Below, piece by piece: positions 63,887 through 64,000 of a stretch of DNA of 64,000 bases. Within the stretch, counting starts at the first letter, position 1. Every line of letters begins with the position of its first letter. The translations under genes and the position numbers were made by a program. Source of the stretch: SIG603 sp964370115 (GTDB taxonomy: Bacteria; Bacillota; Clostridia; Oscillospirales; Acutalibacteraceae); NCBI GenBank assembly GCA_964370115.1, contig CAYJIA010000002.1, positions 19,266-83,265 on the forward strand, in the 5' to 3' direction. Below the pieces are notes generated by a model. The model was not told where the DNA came from. It made no database searches and was given only the letters and a program-made list of their open reading frames with translations.

Positions 63887-64000
63887 GGGCGGATTCTATA
63901 TCCGCCCGAAATTTCCCACAATTTTAAATTAAAACCGTAGGGCAAGGGCTCTGCTCTTGCCTTAGTTTTTGTGTTAGCCTTGCGGTCGAACACATAGGTT
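63883..64000. repeat. Family-2 hairpin repeats at the window end
   Basis: GTAGGGGCGGAT-TCT-ATATCCGCCC overlapping the ATPase stop, CCGAAATTTCCCACAA linker, then GTAGGGCAAGGGCTCTGCTCTTGCC and the start of another unit cut by the window edge. Confidence 0.75.

Overview
The window looks like chromosome from a low-GC, anaerobic, spore-forming Clostridia-type Firmicute, probably a gut commensal. The basis is pyruvate formate-lyase with its activase, a complete Rnf ferredoxin:NAD+ complex, rubrerythrin, the germination protein YpeB, Noc plus ParA/ParB, AT-rich intergenic DNA with strong GGAGG ribosome sites, and frequent TTG starts. No rRNA, CRISPR array, transposase or integrase was seen.

Layout: 1-1.2 kb holds a small unknown protein and a divergent pair of Xre-type regulators with visible operator repeats. 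1.2-8.1 kb (minus strand) is mnmE-mnmG-rsmG followed by a MATE transporter, nagB and a sugar O-acetyltransferase. 8.2-14 kb (plus) is noc, parA and parB, then pflB-pflA. Two perfect 16-bp parS sites lie inside mnmG and upstream of parA, so the region is probably near the replication origin, although the usual gene order is rearranged. 14-19 kb has an HtrA protease, a membrane-protein fragment in a repeat-rich stretch, an ECF S component and malic enzyme. 19-24 kb has a TraX-like protein, tRNA-Met and tRNA-Glu, a lipoprotein, a DUF1015 protein and mnmA. 23.9-32.3 kb is a MATE gene followed by apbE, a NusG-II protein, a Gx transporter and rnfCDGEAB, that is, the Rnf machine together with the enzyme that flavinylates it. 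33.4-43.1 kb (minus) is a tightly overlapping PBSX-like phage cassette. 43.3-64 kb carries MATE, YhcG nuclease, Nudix, an FHA-SEDS/PBP pair, metA, a HAD phosphatase, acetyltransferase and methyltransferase genes, rubrerythrin, ypeB, secA, cysK, a ricin-lectin protein with a histone-H1-like tail, and a CtpE-like P-type ATPase.

The best candidate for something undescribed is the 9.7-kb phage-derived cassette. It keeps both terminase subunits, portal, protease, capsid, connectors and a baseplate (LysM hub, spike, gp25, gpJ, XkdU). It has no recognisable tail sheath, tail tube, tape measure, fibres, lysis, replication or integration genes. Where those tail genes would normally sit there is only a 22-codon, translationally coupled micro-ORF. 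Its small terminase also seems to lack the DNA-binding half. All reading frames are open, so it may be a domesticated particle or gene-transfer-agent-like element, although a neatly deleted prophage remnant remains possible.

The second recurring theme is two families of short intergenic hairpin repeats filling almost every larger gap. In both, stems are conserved or compensated while loops vary. They form a tandem mosaic at 16.4-17.0 kb, and one supplies the entire 5' leader of cysK. Starts were moved from the longest possible reading frame wherever a ribosome site, promoter or family alignment pointed to a different codon.
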